Source of the DNA: JADLHS01 sp964561105
Lineage (GTDB): Bacteria; Verrucomicrobiota; Verrucomicrobiia; Limisphaerales; JADLHS01
Assembly: GCA_964561105.1 (NCBI GenBank)
Contig: CAZLOH010000013.1
Location: 1 to 64,000, forward strand
DNA length: 64,000 nt
Direction of reading: 5' to 3'
The notes under the pieces were generated by a model that saw only the letters and a program-made list of their open reading frames with translations, searched no databases and had not been told where the DNA came from. The position numbers and the translations under genes are program-made. This document shows positions 33,414-41,642 of this stretch, piece by piece; the first letter of the stretch is position 1, and each line of letters starts with the position of its first letter.

Positions 33414-36400
33414 ATGGCAGGCAGTCGCAGACAATATCCGTTCCATCTGATCGAACCCAAGTGGCAACAAACTTGGGAGGAGCAACAGGCTTTCCGCGCG
33501 TTCAATCCCGGCGACGCCGTGCCGGAAGGACACGCCTTCGGCCTACGCCATAATCTTTCCGGCAAAACCGCCAGCGCCGCGCAGCTTCCCAAAAAGTTTT
33601 ACATCCTCGACATGTTCCCCTACCCGTCCGGCGCGGGGCTACATGTCGGCCATCCCGAAGGTTACACCGCCACGGACATCCTTGCCCGCTACCGTCGCGC
33701 GTGTGGGTTCAACGTCCTGCATCCGATGGGTTGGGACTCGTTCGGTCTGCCCGCCGAGCAATACGCCGTCAAGACCGGCCAGCACCCGCGCAAGACCACC
33801 GAGGAAAACATCGCCAACTTCACGCGCCAAATCAAAAGCCTCGGCTTCAGCTATGATTGGTCGCGCGAACTCGCCACCACCGACGTGGACTACTTCAAGT
33901 GGACGCAATGGATTTTCCTGAAGCTCTACAACTCGTGGTTCAACCCGGTAACGAACAAGGCCGAACCGATTGAAACGCTGACGTATCCGCCGGAACTGCA
34001 ACCAAGTGCTGCCGACTTGCAGTCGGCAGGCGGCGGAGACAGCCGACAAAATGTTGGCAGCACCTTGGAAACACGGCGCCGCGCCTACCGCGATTCCAAA
34101 CGCCTCGCCTACGTGAGTGAAGCACCCGTGAATTGGTGTCCGGAACTCGGCACGGTGCTGGCCAACGAGGAAGTCATTGATGGCAAAAGCGAAGTCGGTG
34201 GCTTTCCGGTCATCCGCAAGCCGATGCGTCAATGGATGCTCCGCATCACCGCCTACGCCGAAAAACTCCTCGCCGATCTCGACACGATTGACTGGAGCGA
34301 TTCGCTCAAGGAAATGCAGCGGAACTGGATTGGCCGTAGCGAAGGGGCGGAAGTCGAATTCAGAATTCAGAATTCAGAATTCAGAATTACAGTCTTCACC
34401 ACGCGTCCAGACACCTTGTTCGGCGCGACCTACATGGTGCTTTCGCCGGAACACAAACTCGTTCCGCAACTGACCACCGCCGAACAGAAGAAAGCCGTCG
34501 AAGATTACAAGGCTTACGCCGCCGGCAAATCCGATCTCGAACGCACCGAACTCGCCAAGGAAAAGACCGGCGTGTTCACCGGCGCTTACGCCATCAATCC
34601 TGTCAACAGCGAGAAGATTCCCATCTGGATCGCCGACTACGTCCTCGCCAGCTACGGCACGGGCGCCATCATGGCCGTTCCGGCCCACGATGAACGTGAC
34701 TTCGAGTTTGCTACGAAGTTCAGGCTGCCGATTGTTCAAGTTGTGGGGAGCGCGCCCGCCCCGGGCGCAGTTTCCCGCGCCCTCGCGGGAAACACAGGTG
34801 CGGCCGAACAACAGGTAGCAGATCAATCGTCCGCGCGCCTCCGCGTTGCTGACGAGGCGTCAGCAACTGCGCCCGGGGCGGGCGCGCTCCCCTTCACGGA
34901 TAACGGCATCGCCATAAACTCCGGCTTCATCACGGATCTGCCCACGCCCGACGCCAAACAGAAAATCACCGCCTGGCTCGAGGAAAAAGGTCTCGGCAAG
35001 AAAACCATCAACTACAAGCTTCGCGACTGGCTCTTCAGCCGGCAACGCTACTGGGGCGAGCCATTCCCCATCATCTGGAAGAATGGTCAGCACGAAGCAT
35101 TGCCCGAAAGCGCGTTGCCCGTGCTGCCGCCCACGTTGGAAGATTACAAACCCACGGCCAGCGGTGAACCGCCCCTCGCCCGCGCCAAGGACTGGTTGAA
35201 CGAAATCCCCGGCGCGACCCGCGAGACGAACACCATGCCGCAATGGGCCGGCTCGTGTTGGTATTATCTCCGTTACCTCGACGCGAAGAACACCGCTTCA
35301 TTCGTCGGAAAAGAAGCCGAGGCATATTGGATGGGTGCGGAACACTTAAATAAGTTACATGGTGAAGAAGTTAAATCAGACTCCGGAGCTACCACTCATT
35401 TAACCGATTTAACCCATCACTCATTTAGCTCAACTCCCGGCGTTGACCTCTACGTCGGCGGCACGGAACACGCCGTCCTCCATTTGCTCTACGCACGTTT
35501 CTGGCACAAGGTTTTGTTCGACCTCGGTTACGTCTCCACATCTGAGCCGTTCTTCAAGCTCGTCAATCAAGGACTCATCCTCGGCGAAGACGGTCAAAAA
35601 ATGTCCAAGTCCCGTGGCAACGTGGTGAATCCGGACGACATCCTGAAAGAGTTCGGCGCGGATGCTTTCCGCCTCTACGAGATGTTCATGGGCCCGTTGC
35701 AAGACACCAAACCGTGGAACACCAAGGGCGTCGAAGGTGTGTATCGTTTCCTCGGGCGCGTCTGGCGACTGTTCGTGGACGAAAAATCCGAGACCGCGTT
35801 TGAACAGGCGGAGACGGTGGCCGGCACCAACAGCCGCGTCGGTGAATCCGCGGATTCCCACCTCCTCACGTCGGCGGCTACTGAGTTGCTGGATTTGATC
35901 CTGCTCGACGGCGCCATCGAGGACATCGCCGCCACACCCGCGCAACTCAAGACGCTGCACGCGTGCATCAAGAAGGTCACCGAAGACCTCGACGGGATGC
36001 GTTTCAACACCGCCATCTCCGCAATGATGGTTTTCATCAACGAAGCCAACACCTGGCAAACCAAGCCGCTGTCGGTGATGAAAAGCTTCCTGCAGTTGCT
36101 CGCCCCATTCGCGCCGCATCTGGCGGAGGAACTCTGGGCGCGCTTACATTCCACCTTCGGCCAGCGCGCGCCTTCCCTGCCCTATGCCGAATGGCCGAAA
36201 TTTGATCCGGCCCTGCTCGTCGAAAGCGAGATCGAGATCCCCGTCTCCGTCAACGGCAAGACGCGCGACGTCATCAAAGTCCCCGTGGATGCCGACCACG
36301 CCACGCTCGAAGCCGCCGCCAAGGCCGCGGAAAAGGTGAAACCGTTCCTCGATGTCAAGACGATCAAGAAAGTCATCATCGTGCCCGGGAAGATGGTGAA

Positions 36401-36416
36401 CCTCGTGGTGGGGTAG
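33414..36416 (+). CDS. leuS: Leucyl-tRNA synthetase with five in-frame repeat-derived insertions
   Basis: 1000 residues from the ATG at 33414, against roughly 860 for the usual bacterial enzyme. It charges tRNA-Leu. The HIGH-type motif is HVGH at 77-80 within FPYPSGAGLHVGHPEGYTAT, the editing domain carries TTRPDTLFGATY, and KMSKS is at 729-733. Extra length comes from segments at residues about 197-219, 314-326, 444-493, 641-676 and 803-823 that have no counterpart in ordinary LeuRS and whose DNA is palindromic or low-complexity (listed separately). All keep the frame and all class I motifs are intact, so the gene is expected to work. An upstream in-frame extension overlaps the divergent promoter region and was not used. 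Confidence 0.95.
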   Translation: MAGSRRQYPFHLIEPKWQQTWEEQQAFRAFNPGDAVPEGHAFGLRHNLSGKTASAAQLPKKFYILDMFPYPSGAGLHVGHPEGYTATDILARYRRACGFNVLHPMGWDSFGLPAEQYAVKTGQHPRKTTEENIANFTRQIKSLGFSYDWSRELATTDVDYFKWTQWIFLKLYNSWFNPVTNKAEPIETLTYPPELQPSAADLQSAGGGDSRQNVGSTLETRRRAYRDSKRLAYVSEAPVNWCPELGTVLANEEVIDGKSEVGGFPVIRKPMRQWMLRITAYAEKLLADLDTIDWSDSLKEMQRNWIGRSEGAEVEFRIQNSEFRITVFTTRPDTLFGATYMVLSPEHKLVPQLTTAEQKKAVEDYKAYAAGKSDLERTELAKEKTGVFTGAYAINPVNSEKIPIWIADYVLASYGTGAIMAVPAHDERDFEFATKFRLPIVQVVGSAPAPGAVSRALAGNTGAAEQQVADQSSARLRVADEASATAPGAGALPFTDNGIAINSGFITDLPTPDAKQKITAWLEEKGLGKKTINYKLRDWLFSRQRYWGEPFPIIWKNGQHEALPESALPVLPPTLEDYKPTASGEPPLARAKDWLNEIPGATRETNTMPQWAGSCWYYLRYLDAKNTASFVGKEAEAYWMGAEHLNKLHGEEVKSDSGATTHLTDLTHHSFSSTPGVDLYVGGTEHAVLHLLYARFWHKVLFDLGYVSTSEPFFKLVNQGLILGEDGQKMSKSRGNVVNPDDILKEFGADAFRLYEMFMGPLQDTKPWNTKGVEGVYRFLGRVWRLFVDEKSETAFEQAETVAGTNSRVGESADSHLLTSAATELLDLILLDGAIEDIAATPAQLKTLHACIKKVTEDLDGMRFNTAISAMMVFINEANTWQTKPLSVMKSFLQLLAPFAPHLAEELWARLHSTFGQRAPSLPYAEWPKFDPALLVESEIEIPVSVNGKTRDVIKVPVDADHATLEAAAKAAEKVKPFLDVKTIKKVIIVPGKMVNLVVG
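34002..34077 (+). repeat. Palindromic insert 1 in leuS
   Basis: An outer stem (CCAAGTGCTGCC at 34002-34013 against GGCAGCACCTTGG near 34056-34068, one-base bulge) encloses a perfect hairpin CTGCCGACT-TGC-AGTCGGCAG (34009-34029) and an imperfect one GCCGACA-AAA-TGTTGGC. It encodes about 23 residues rich in Ser, Ala, Gly (PSAADLQSAGGGDSRQNVGS) between NKAEPIETL and the conserved DSKRLAYV. Confidence 0.8.
34356..34388 (+). repeat. Tandem GAATTCA repeat in leuS
   Basis: Four perfect 7-bp GAATTCA units and a partial fifth, encoding EFRIQNSEFRI at the loop that opens the editing domain, just before TVFTTRPDTLFG. A change of one unit would shift the frame. Confidence 0.9.
34745..34892 (+). repeat. 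Large compound palindrome in leuS
   Basis: A perfect 28-bp inverted repeat (34745-34772 and 34865-34892) encloses two perfect hairpins: TTTCCCGCG-CCCT-CGCGGGAAA (34771-34792) and GTTGCTGACG-AGG-CGTCAGCAAC (34845-34867). It encodes about 50 Ala/Ser-rich residues within the editing domain between LPIVQVV and FTDNGIAINSG. Confidence 0.92.
35337..35440 (+). repeat. AT-rich repeat insert in leuS
   Basis: Between YWMG and VDLYVGGTEH the gene has about 33 extra codons with TTTAACCGATTTAACCC and two CACTCATTTA phrases, much more AT-rich than the rest of the gene. The encoded segment contains HLNKLHGEEVKSDSGATTHL. Confidence 0.75.
35829..35882 (+). repeat. Family A repeat copy inside leuS
   Basis: CCACCTCCTCACGTCGGCGG at 35859-35878 matches the reverse complement of the left arm of the intergenic palindrome at 59470-59542 and the intergenic copy at 24235. 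The left part (CAGCCGCGTCGGTGAATCCG) is the degenerate opposite arm. It encodes SRVGESADSHLLTSAAT between the catalytic and anticodon-binding domains. Confidence 0.8.
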
Positions 36417-36531
36417 GAGCAGAAAACCCGACTTCGACGCGCGGCAGTCCGCGAGCGGGCGTTTCGCAACCATCACCGAACGCCGCTTTTTCCCTGACAA
36501 TCCACGGCGCATACCGTTAATTTCTCCGCGC

Positions 36532-37302
36532 ATGAGACAACGTCCGCTCATTCTCGTTTCACCTGGCGCCGCCGATCAAGGCGTGGAGTTCAGCGACCTC
36601 TCGCTGAGCCTTTCGTACCGATACGAACGCGCCTTGTTGGACGCCGGCCTGCTGCCCTGGTCCATTCTTTCCCTGACCTCGCGCGACCTCATCGCCGAAT
36701 GTGTCCGCCGGGCCGACGGCGTGTTGTTGACCGGCGGCGACGACATCAATCCCACGCTGTATGATCCCCTGATGCCACAGTCATTGCGCAAGAAATGCGC
36801 GCTCACCCCGGATGGCGGCGCGCGGGACTTGCGCGAGTTGATGCTGGTGGATGAAGTGTTCCGTCAGCGTAAACCGCTGCTGGCCATCTGCCGGGGCCAA
36901 CAAATTCTCAACGTCGCGCTGGGAGGCACATTGATCGCCGACCTGCCCAGCCAACGCCGGAACATTTTGCAACATCGGCGCATGGACCGGCGCTGCGCCA
37001 AGGTTCACGAAGTAGATTTGACACCGGGAAGCCTGCTGTCCAAGATTACCGGCAGACGCAAGATTCGCGTGAACAGCACGCACCATCAGGCCGTGGATTG
37101 CCCGGCGGAGATTCTCGCCGTGACCGGTCGCAGCCCGGATGGGGTGGTCGAGAGCATGGAGTTGAAACCGGAGGCGGCGCGTTTGCTCCCGTTCTTGTTG
37201 GCCGTGCAGTTTCATCCGGAACGACTGGCGGATCGCCATCCGGAACATCAAGCCATCTTTGGCGCGTTTGCCAAAGCCTGCGCGGCGAAGCGTCGGAGAT
37301 AA
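36532..37302 (+). CDS. Class I glutamine amidotransferase, gamma-Glu-GABA hydrolase (PuuD) family
   Basis: 256 residues of the peptidase C26 family. The nucleophile lies in LLAICRGQQILNVALGG, the catalytic His-Glu in AVQFHPERLADRHPE, and the substrate-side block DGVLLTGGDDINPTLYDP is characteristic. By family it hydrolyses gamma-glutamyl amides such as gamma-glutamyl-GABA; the exact substrate is unknown. It is followed after three bases by an NtrC-type regulator, so both may be one transcript. It is 115 bases downstream of leuS. Confidence 0.88.
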   Translation: MRQRPLILVSPGAADQGVEFSDLSLSLSYRYERALLDAGLLPWSILSLTSRDLIAECVRRADGVLLTGGDDINPTLYDPLMPQSLRKKCALTPDGGARDLRELMLVDEVFRQRKPLLAICRGQQILNVALGGTLIADLPSQRRNILQHRRMDRRCAKVHEVDLTPGSLLSKITGRRKIRVNSTHHQAVDCPAEILAVTGRSPDGVVESMELKPEAARLLPFLLAVQFHPERLADRHPEHQAIFGAFAKACAAKRRR

Positions 37303-37305
37303 TTT

Positions 37306-38649
37306 ATGAAGGGTAAAATTCTACTGGTTGACGACGAACAGGCCATTCGCGAACTCGTGGCCACCGTGATCGGGCGCGATTACCAAGTGGCCGAGGCCGA
37401 AAGCGGGGCGGCCCTGCAGAAAGCTTTTGCCGATACCCAGCCCGACGTCGTGGTGCTGGACATAAAACTCAAAGATGCCAACGGTCTGGAACTGTTGCCC
37501 CTCATCAAGAAACGCTGGTCGGACACTGAAGTCATCATGCTCACCGGTCAGGGCACGATGGAAATGGCCCTCGAAGCCGGTCGGCTCGGCGCCTACACCT
37601 TCCTCTCCAAACCGTTTGAAACGGAAAAACTGCTGGCCGACGTGCGATGCGCGTTGGAACGCAAGCAACAGAACCAGGAGAACACCGCCCTGCGCCGCGC
37701 GCTCGAAACCATGAGCGGCAACACCTCGCCCGTCTTCCGCAGCGCCGAGATGCAGGAGGTCGTCCGCACCATCGAACGCATCGCCCCCAATGACGTGACC
37801 GTGCTCATCACCGGTGAGAGCGGCACCGGCAAGGAGGTCATTGCCGACCTCACCCATGCCATGAGTTCCCGGAGCAAGGGTCGCATCATCAAAATCAATT
37901 GCGCCGCCCTGCCCCGCGAGTTGATTGAAAGCGAGTTATTCGGTTCGAAAAAGGGCGCCTTCACGGGCGCCAACACAGACCGCGAAGGCCTTTTCCGCCA
38001 GGCCGAGGGAGGGACGCTGTTCCTGGACGAGATTTCCGAAATGCCGATTGACACCCAGAGCAAACTGCTGCGCGTCCTCCAGGACCAGGAAGTTCGTCCC
38101 GTGGGCAGCACGGTGAGCTACAAGACCAACTGCCGGCTCATCGCCGCCACCAATCGCAATGCCGAGGAGGCCATCAAGGATGGCAAGCTCCGCGAGGATT
38201 TGTACTATCGCATCAGCGCCATCTCAGTGAACCTGCCCGCGCTGCGCGAGCGACGCGACGACATCATGCCGCTGGCTAACGCCTTTCTGAAACGCTTCGC
38301 GGGCCAGGCCAATCGCGCCATTCGCGGCTTCACGCCGGCCGCCATCGAACGGCTCACCAGTTTCGAATGGCCCGGCAACGTCCGCCAGTTGCAGAATGAA
38401 ATCCAGCGCGCCGTCCTCCTCTCGGAAGGCGACATGGTGGACGCCAGCGATCTCTCCGTCACTCGCGCCCGGCCCGACAACGTCGAATCGCAGGACACGA
38501 ACTTCACCCTGCTCGAAGGCGTCGAACGGAACGCCATCGTCCAGATGCTCAAGGAAACCAACGGCAACAAGCTCGAAGCCGCCAAGCGCCTGGGCATCGG
38601 CCGCCAGACGCTCTACAACAAGATCAAGGCCTACGGCATCGAAGTGTAG
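37306..38649 (+). CDS. Sigma54-dependent response regulator, NtrC family
   Basis: 447 residues: receiver domain (1-120, phospho-acceptor Asp52 in VVVLDIKLKD), AAA+ domain (about 140-370) with Walker A GESGTGKE, the sigma54-contact loop KKGAFTGA, Walker B GGTLFLDEIS and the R-finger region, and a Fis-type HTH at the end (KLEAAKRLGIGRQTLYNKI). It activates RNA polymerase with sigma54. No histidine kinase is encoded nearby, so its partner is elsewhere. It is close-coupled to the amidotransferase gene upstream; the next gene is convergent. Confidence 0.93.
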   Translation: MKGKILLVDDEQAIRELVATVIGRDYQVAEAESGAALQKAFADTQPDVVVLDIKLKDANGLELLPLIKKRWSDTEVIMLTGQGTMEMALEAGRLGAYTFLSKPFETEKLLADVRCALERKQQNQENTALRRALETMSGNTSPVFRSAEMQEVVRTIERIAPNDVTVLITGESGTGKEVIADLTHAMSSRSKGRIIKINCAALPRELIESELFGSKKGAFTGANTDREGLFRQAEGGTLFLDEISEMPIDTQSKLLRVLQDQEVRPVGSTVSYKTNCRLIAATNRNAEEAIKDGKLREDLYYRISAISVNLPALRERRDDIMPLANAFLKRFAGQANRAIRGFTPAAIERLTSFEWPGNVRQLQNEIQRAVLLSEGDMVDASDLSVTRARPDNVESQDTNFTLLEGVERNAIVQMLKETNGNKLEAAKRLGIGRQTLYNKIKAYGIEV

Positions 38650-38740
38650 TTGCCGGTTTGAGAATCCGTTTTCAGAGCGACCGTTAACGAACGCGCTCCA
38701 GTTTCGGTCACTTTCTCCCATTTGATTTCCCATCGCGCGC

Positions 38741-40129
38741 TCAGAGATCGAGCACGCCGGCCGTGGGTTGCTCCCAACAGGTCACTTGATCCTGCATGCA
38801 AGCGACCACCCGAAAACTGGAATCCTGCGACACCACGAGCGCCACGCTGGCGGGCAGCGCCCGACACAGCCGATAAGCCGAACGATGGCGCGTGCCGAAT
38901 GCTGTGGCGGGTTCCAGCTCGGAGTCGCCGGCCTCCAGGTCGGTAACTCGCGCGACCAGTTCGACATCCGGGAGATCGCCACGAATTTCGCCGCCAAAGC
39001 CAATCAATTCCAGCGAGTGCGTCATCACCACCGCTCCGTCCGCCGCCGTCAGGCAGGCGAGAAAGCGCGCCAGTTCGTTGATCGCTTCGTCCACCGCAAT
39101 CACGCGTGGATGATTGGAACTGGCGTACTCGCTCCAGCCCACGGTCGCCGGTGGAGGATGTGATTCCGCGCAGACTTCCGCAAGGATGCTCATGGCCTGC
39201 AGGATGAGCGTTCGCGCGCGGAAGCGTGGCTCGTCGGTATGGAACGAGTATTTCAACCGCACGTAACGATCAATGGTTTCGGATGCTTGAGCCAATTCGC
39301 GCTCGATCAACAGGACCGTGCCCCCATGCCGGAAACTGCGGATCGCGCTCACCATGCGCAGTGCCAGTTGTTGTCGCAACTGCTGCGCAAACGCCGGTGC
39401 GAGTCCGGCCCAAGGACGCCGGGCCGCCAATCGCGCCCGCTCATGCGCTTGTCGCAATTCTTCCAACGCCGTCGCCGCCCCGGGCAACTGCCGGCCCGTT
39501 TCCAACAGATTGACCGAGGGCGGGACGATCCGTCCGCCTTGCAACCGGGCCACGGTAAAGGAGCCGCGGGTCACCGTCAGTCTTCCCGGTCCGCGGACCG
39601 CGATCACCAGCGAGCCGGGCAACGGATCGAACCGGGCGCGCGAACCTTCCTGTGCCCGCACCCAACCCGATCCCGAATTCACCAATCCCCAGATCTCCAG
39701 TTGGCCTTGCTGATTGAGCTCCACTCCCACCAGAGCGCGATCGAAACTGGCGGCGGGCGAAAGCCGGCGCAGCTCGTTGGCGCTGAAAGGCCGTGGCCGG
39801 TCGAAGCTCAACCGATGCAACCCATCGGGCGGATTCCCGTCGTGTGGAATCCGCGCCCGCTCGCGCAACAAGACACGGAAGACCACCGGCCGATCCTCCT
39901 CGCGCATCAGACTTGCCTGATAGCAGGTCGAAAGCAACAAGCGCAGGATCGCGGGCGACGGCAACGGGTCCGGCGGATTGGCTTCCTCGAATGTCAGCCC
40001 GAACCGATGCCCCTTCAATGCGGTGTCCGTCCAGTGCTCCCGGACGAACAGTTCAAGATTTTCCGGATACGCGTGCATGACGCGATGGTAGAGCAGCGCA
40101 GCGACAAATGCTATCTCGGCTCCCTCCAT
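38741..40129 (-). CDS. Diadenylate cyclase-like (DisA_N/DACNV-type) protein
   Basis: 462 residues, no membrane segment. The N-terminal 330 residues are of unknown type, with a beta-rich middle (DRALVGVELNQQGQLEIWGL) and a helical stretch. The C-terminal 130 residues resemble the DAC domain: LTAADGAVVMTHSLELIGFG carries the DGA motif at 364-366, and AFGTRHRSAYRLCRAL carries RHR at 414-416, followed by SVALVVSQDSSFRVV. DGA and RHR are the catalytic motifs of diadenylate cyclases that make c-di-AMP. The spacing of about 50 residues is longer than in DisA, and it fits better with the DACNV sensor-type relatives, so activity is uncertain. An internal ATG at 40078 is an alternative start. Confidence 0.7.
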   Translation of the reverse strand: MEGAEIAFVAALLYHRVMHAYPENLELFVREHWTDTALKGHRFGLTFEEANPPDPLPSPAILRLLLSTCYQASLMREEDRPVVFRVLLRERARIPHDGNPPDGLHRLSFDRPRPFSANELRRLSPAASFDRALVGVELNQQGQLEIWGLVNSGSGWVRAQEGSRARFDPLPGSLVIAVRGPGRLTVTRGSFTVARLQGGRIVPPSVNLLETGRQLPGAATALEELRQAHERARLAARRPWAGLAPAFAQQLRQQLALRMVSAIRSFRHGGTVLLIERELAQASETIDRYVRLKYSFHTDEPRFRARTLILQAMSILAEVCAESHPPPATVGWSEYASSNHPRVIAVDEAINELARFLACLTAADGAVVMTHSLELIGFGGEIRGDLPDVELVARVTDLEAGDSELEPATAFGTRHRSAYRLCRALPASVALVVSQDSSFRVVACMQDQVTCWEQPTAGVLDL

Positions 40130-40354
40130 CCGCGCTCTGACTACTGACTGTTAAAAGCTTCGCCACCTCGCACCGATTTGCGGAGGAGCTGACAAGCAGC
40201 GAAGGACCAGGAACGCCCGCGGCCGCAAAGAGTCCTCCCGTTACCACCTCAGTTCGAGAATTGTCGCGCTTGAAGCCTCGGACTGTGGCCTCGCCTCCGA
40301 ACTCTCCTGTCCTTCGCGCTTGCCCCGCCCGAATCAGTCTGAAATAACCCCGGC
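40130..40354. other. Divergent intergenic region
   Basis: 225 bases between the DAC-like gene and the DUF4202 gene, expected to hold both promoters. No repeat or dyad stood out. Confidence 0.3.
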
Positions 40355-40963
40355 GTGCAACCAGAGTTTTTGCCCGCCGACGCCCAACGCTTCGCCACCG
40401 CACTGCACCGTTTTGACGAGGAGAATGCGCGGGATCCAAAAGCGGAAATTGTGGATGGCGTCGCGCGCCCACACGAACTGCTTTACGCGCAGTGGCTCAC
40501 GGACTGGGTGCTCAAACTCCGCCCCGCCGCCAGCGAAGCCGTGCGCCTCGCCGCGCGTTGCCAGCATCTTCGCCGCTGGGAAATTCCCCGGGACTCGTAT
40601 CCGATGAACCGGCCCGGTTACCTGCGCTGGCGGGCCGACTTGAAAAAGTTCCATGCAGCGAAAGCCGGAGAAATTCTGCGCGAAGTCGGGTATGACGACA
40701 GCACAATCCAGCGCGTGCAGGAGTTGAACTTGAAGACAAATTTCCCCGCTGACGCCGAAGCACGCGCGCTGGAAGATGCGCTGTGCCTGGTCTTTCTCGA
40801 ACACCAGTTCGCTGCCCTCGCCGCGAAGTCCGAGGACGACAAGATGATCAACGCCCTGCAAAAGACCTGGCGGAAAATGACGCCCGCCGCCCAGGCGGAG
40901 GCCTTGAAGCTGACTTACAACGCACGCGAAAAAACTCTCCTCGCCCGGGCACTGGGCGCGTAA
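40355..40963 (+). CDS. DUF4202 domain protein
   Basis: 202 residues from a GTG start. The DUF4202 pattern is clear: RFATALHRFDEENARDPKAE, HELLYAQWLTDWVLKLRPAA, ARCQHLRRWEIPRDSYPMNR (His and Arg conserved), GYLRWRADLKKFHA and LEDALCLVFLEHQF. The conserved His, Glu and Asp suggest an HD-like metal site but this is inference; the family has no proven function. It is 10 bases upstream of a VOC protein gene. Confidence 0.88.
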   Translation: MQPEFLPADAQRFATALHRFDEENARDPKAEIVDGVARPHELLYAQWLTDWVLKLRPAASEAVRLAARCQHLRRWEIPRDSYPMNRPGYLRWRADLKKFHAAKAGEILREVGYDDSTIQRVQELNLKTNFPADAEARALEDALCLVFLEHQFAALAAKSEDDKMINALQKTWRKMTPAAQAEALKLTYNAREKTLLARALGA

Positions 40964-40973
40964 ATTCTCCCCC

Positions 40974-41342
40974 ATGACCATTCGCGAACTCAATCACGTC
41001 GCCCTGCACGTCGCCGACGTGACCACGAGTTGTGCGTTTTATGCGCGCGTGCTGCGACTGCAACCTCTGCCCCGCCCGGCGTTTGACTTTCCCGGCGCCT
41101 GGTTTCGGCTGGGCGCGCGCCAGGAATTGCATCTGATTGGCGACCGAACGGAACCGGTCAGCTCGGGCAGTCGCAAAAATCATTTCGCCTTGCAGACCGA
41201 CGACCTCGCCGCTTGGGAAACACATCTGAAAAACGTCGGTGCGGACTTTCGGCCGAAGAAACCGCGACCCGACGGCGCCTGGCAGATCTTTGTGCGGGAT
41301 CCCGACGGCCATGTGATCGAGTTGTTCACGCCGCCCGCTTGA
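40974..41342 (+). CDS. VOC family (glyoxalase/dioxygenase-like) protein
   Basis: 122 residues with the paired beta-alpha-beta-beta-beta modules of the VOC fold: LNHVALHVADVTTSCAFYAR at the start, ELHLIGD, KNHFALQTDDLAAWETHL and IFVRDPDGHVIELF at the end. Candidate metal ligands are the first His, a His in HFALQ and the Glu in VIELF. The substrate is unknown. It is probably cotranscribed with the DUF4202 gene. A decayed mobile island starts 60 bases downstream. Confidence 0.85.
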   Translation: MTIRELNHVALHVADVTTSCAFYARVLRLQPLPRPAFDFPGAWFRLGARQELHLIGDRTEPVSSGSRKNHFALQTDDLAAWETHLKNVGADFRPKKPRPDGAWQIFVRDPDGHVIELFTPPA

Positions 41343-41403
41343 ATTTGACCGGCACCAAATGGTTCTGAGCCAGAACTACGGCGTGGGATATTGAAGTAAA
41401 AAG

Positions 41404-41430
41404 TGGCGGAGAGAGGGGGATCCGAACCTC
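41404..41430 (-). other. tRNA 3'-end fragment, likely attachment-site remnant
   Basis: On the minus strand the sequence reads GGTTCGGATCCCC then CTCTCTCCGCCA, the T-arm and acceptor end of a Ser-type tRNA including CCA. No matching 5' half (GGAGAGAG) occurs within 120 bases, so only the 3' end is present. Such fragments are typical of integration sites. Confidence 0.7.
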
Positions 41431-41434
41431 GCAT

Positions 41435-41608
41435 AATCTCAGTGAAAATAACGGGAACCCACAGGCTGACACACAAAGAGACGCACAAAATTCAGTCGCC
41501 TTGGGGCCGGACTTGTCCCTCGTTGTCACCGCATGGGCAACACTCCCTGAACCGCTGAAAGCCGCCGTCCTTGCGATTGTCAAAACCGCTCCCGCAGCCA
41601 GTGGTTGA
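41435..41608 (+). pseudogene. Fragment resembling C-terminal tail of integrase-linked ORF
   Basis: The frame reads NSVALGPDLSLVVTAWATLP then EPLKAAVLAIVKTA before the stop at 41606. The PDL-x-x-VV-x-AW-x-x-LPE-x-x-K-A-A pattern is recalled as the C-terminus of ORFs next to tyrosine recombinases in Planctomycetota and Verrucomicrobiota. The body of the gene is missing, and the frame runs back into the tRNA fragment. Confidence 0.45.
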
Positions 41609-41642
41609 AATCCAAGCGCCGGGCGCGTTCGATGGAATGGCC

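Noticed and set aside
41404..41490. Complete tRNA gene on the minus strand
   Set aside because: Only the T-arm and acceptor 3' strand are recognisable; no matching acceptor 5' strand, D-arm or anticodon arm precedes them.
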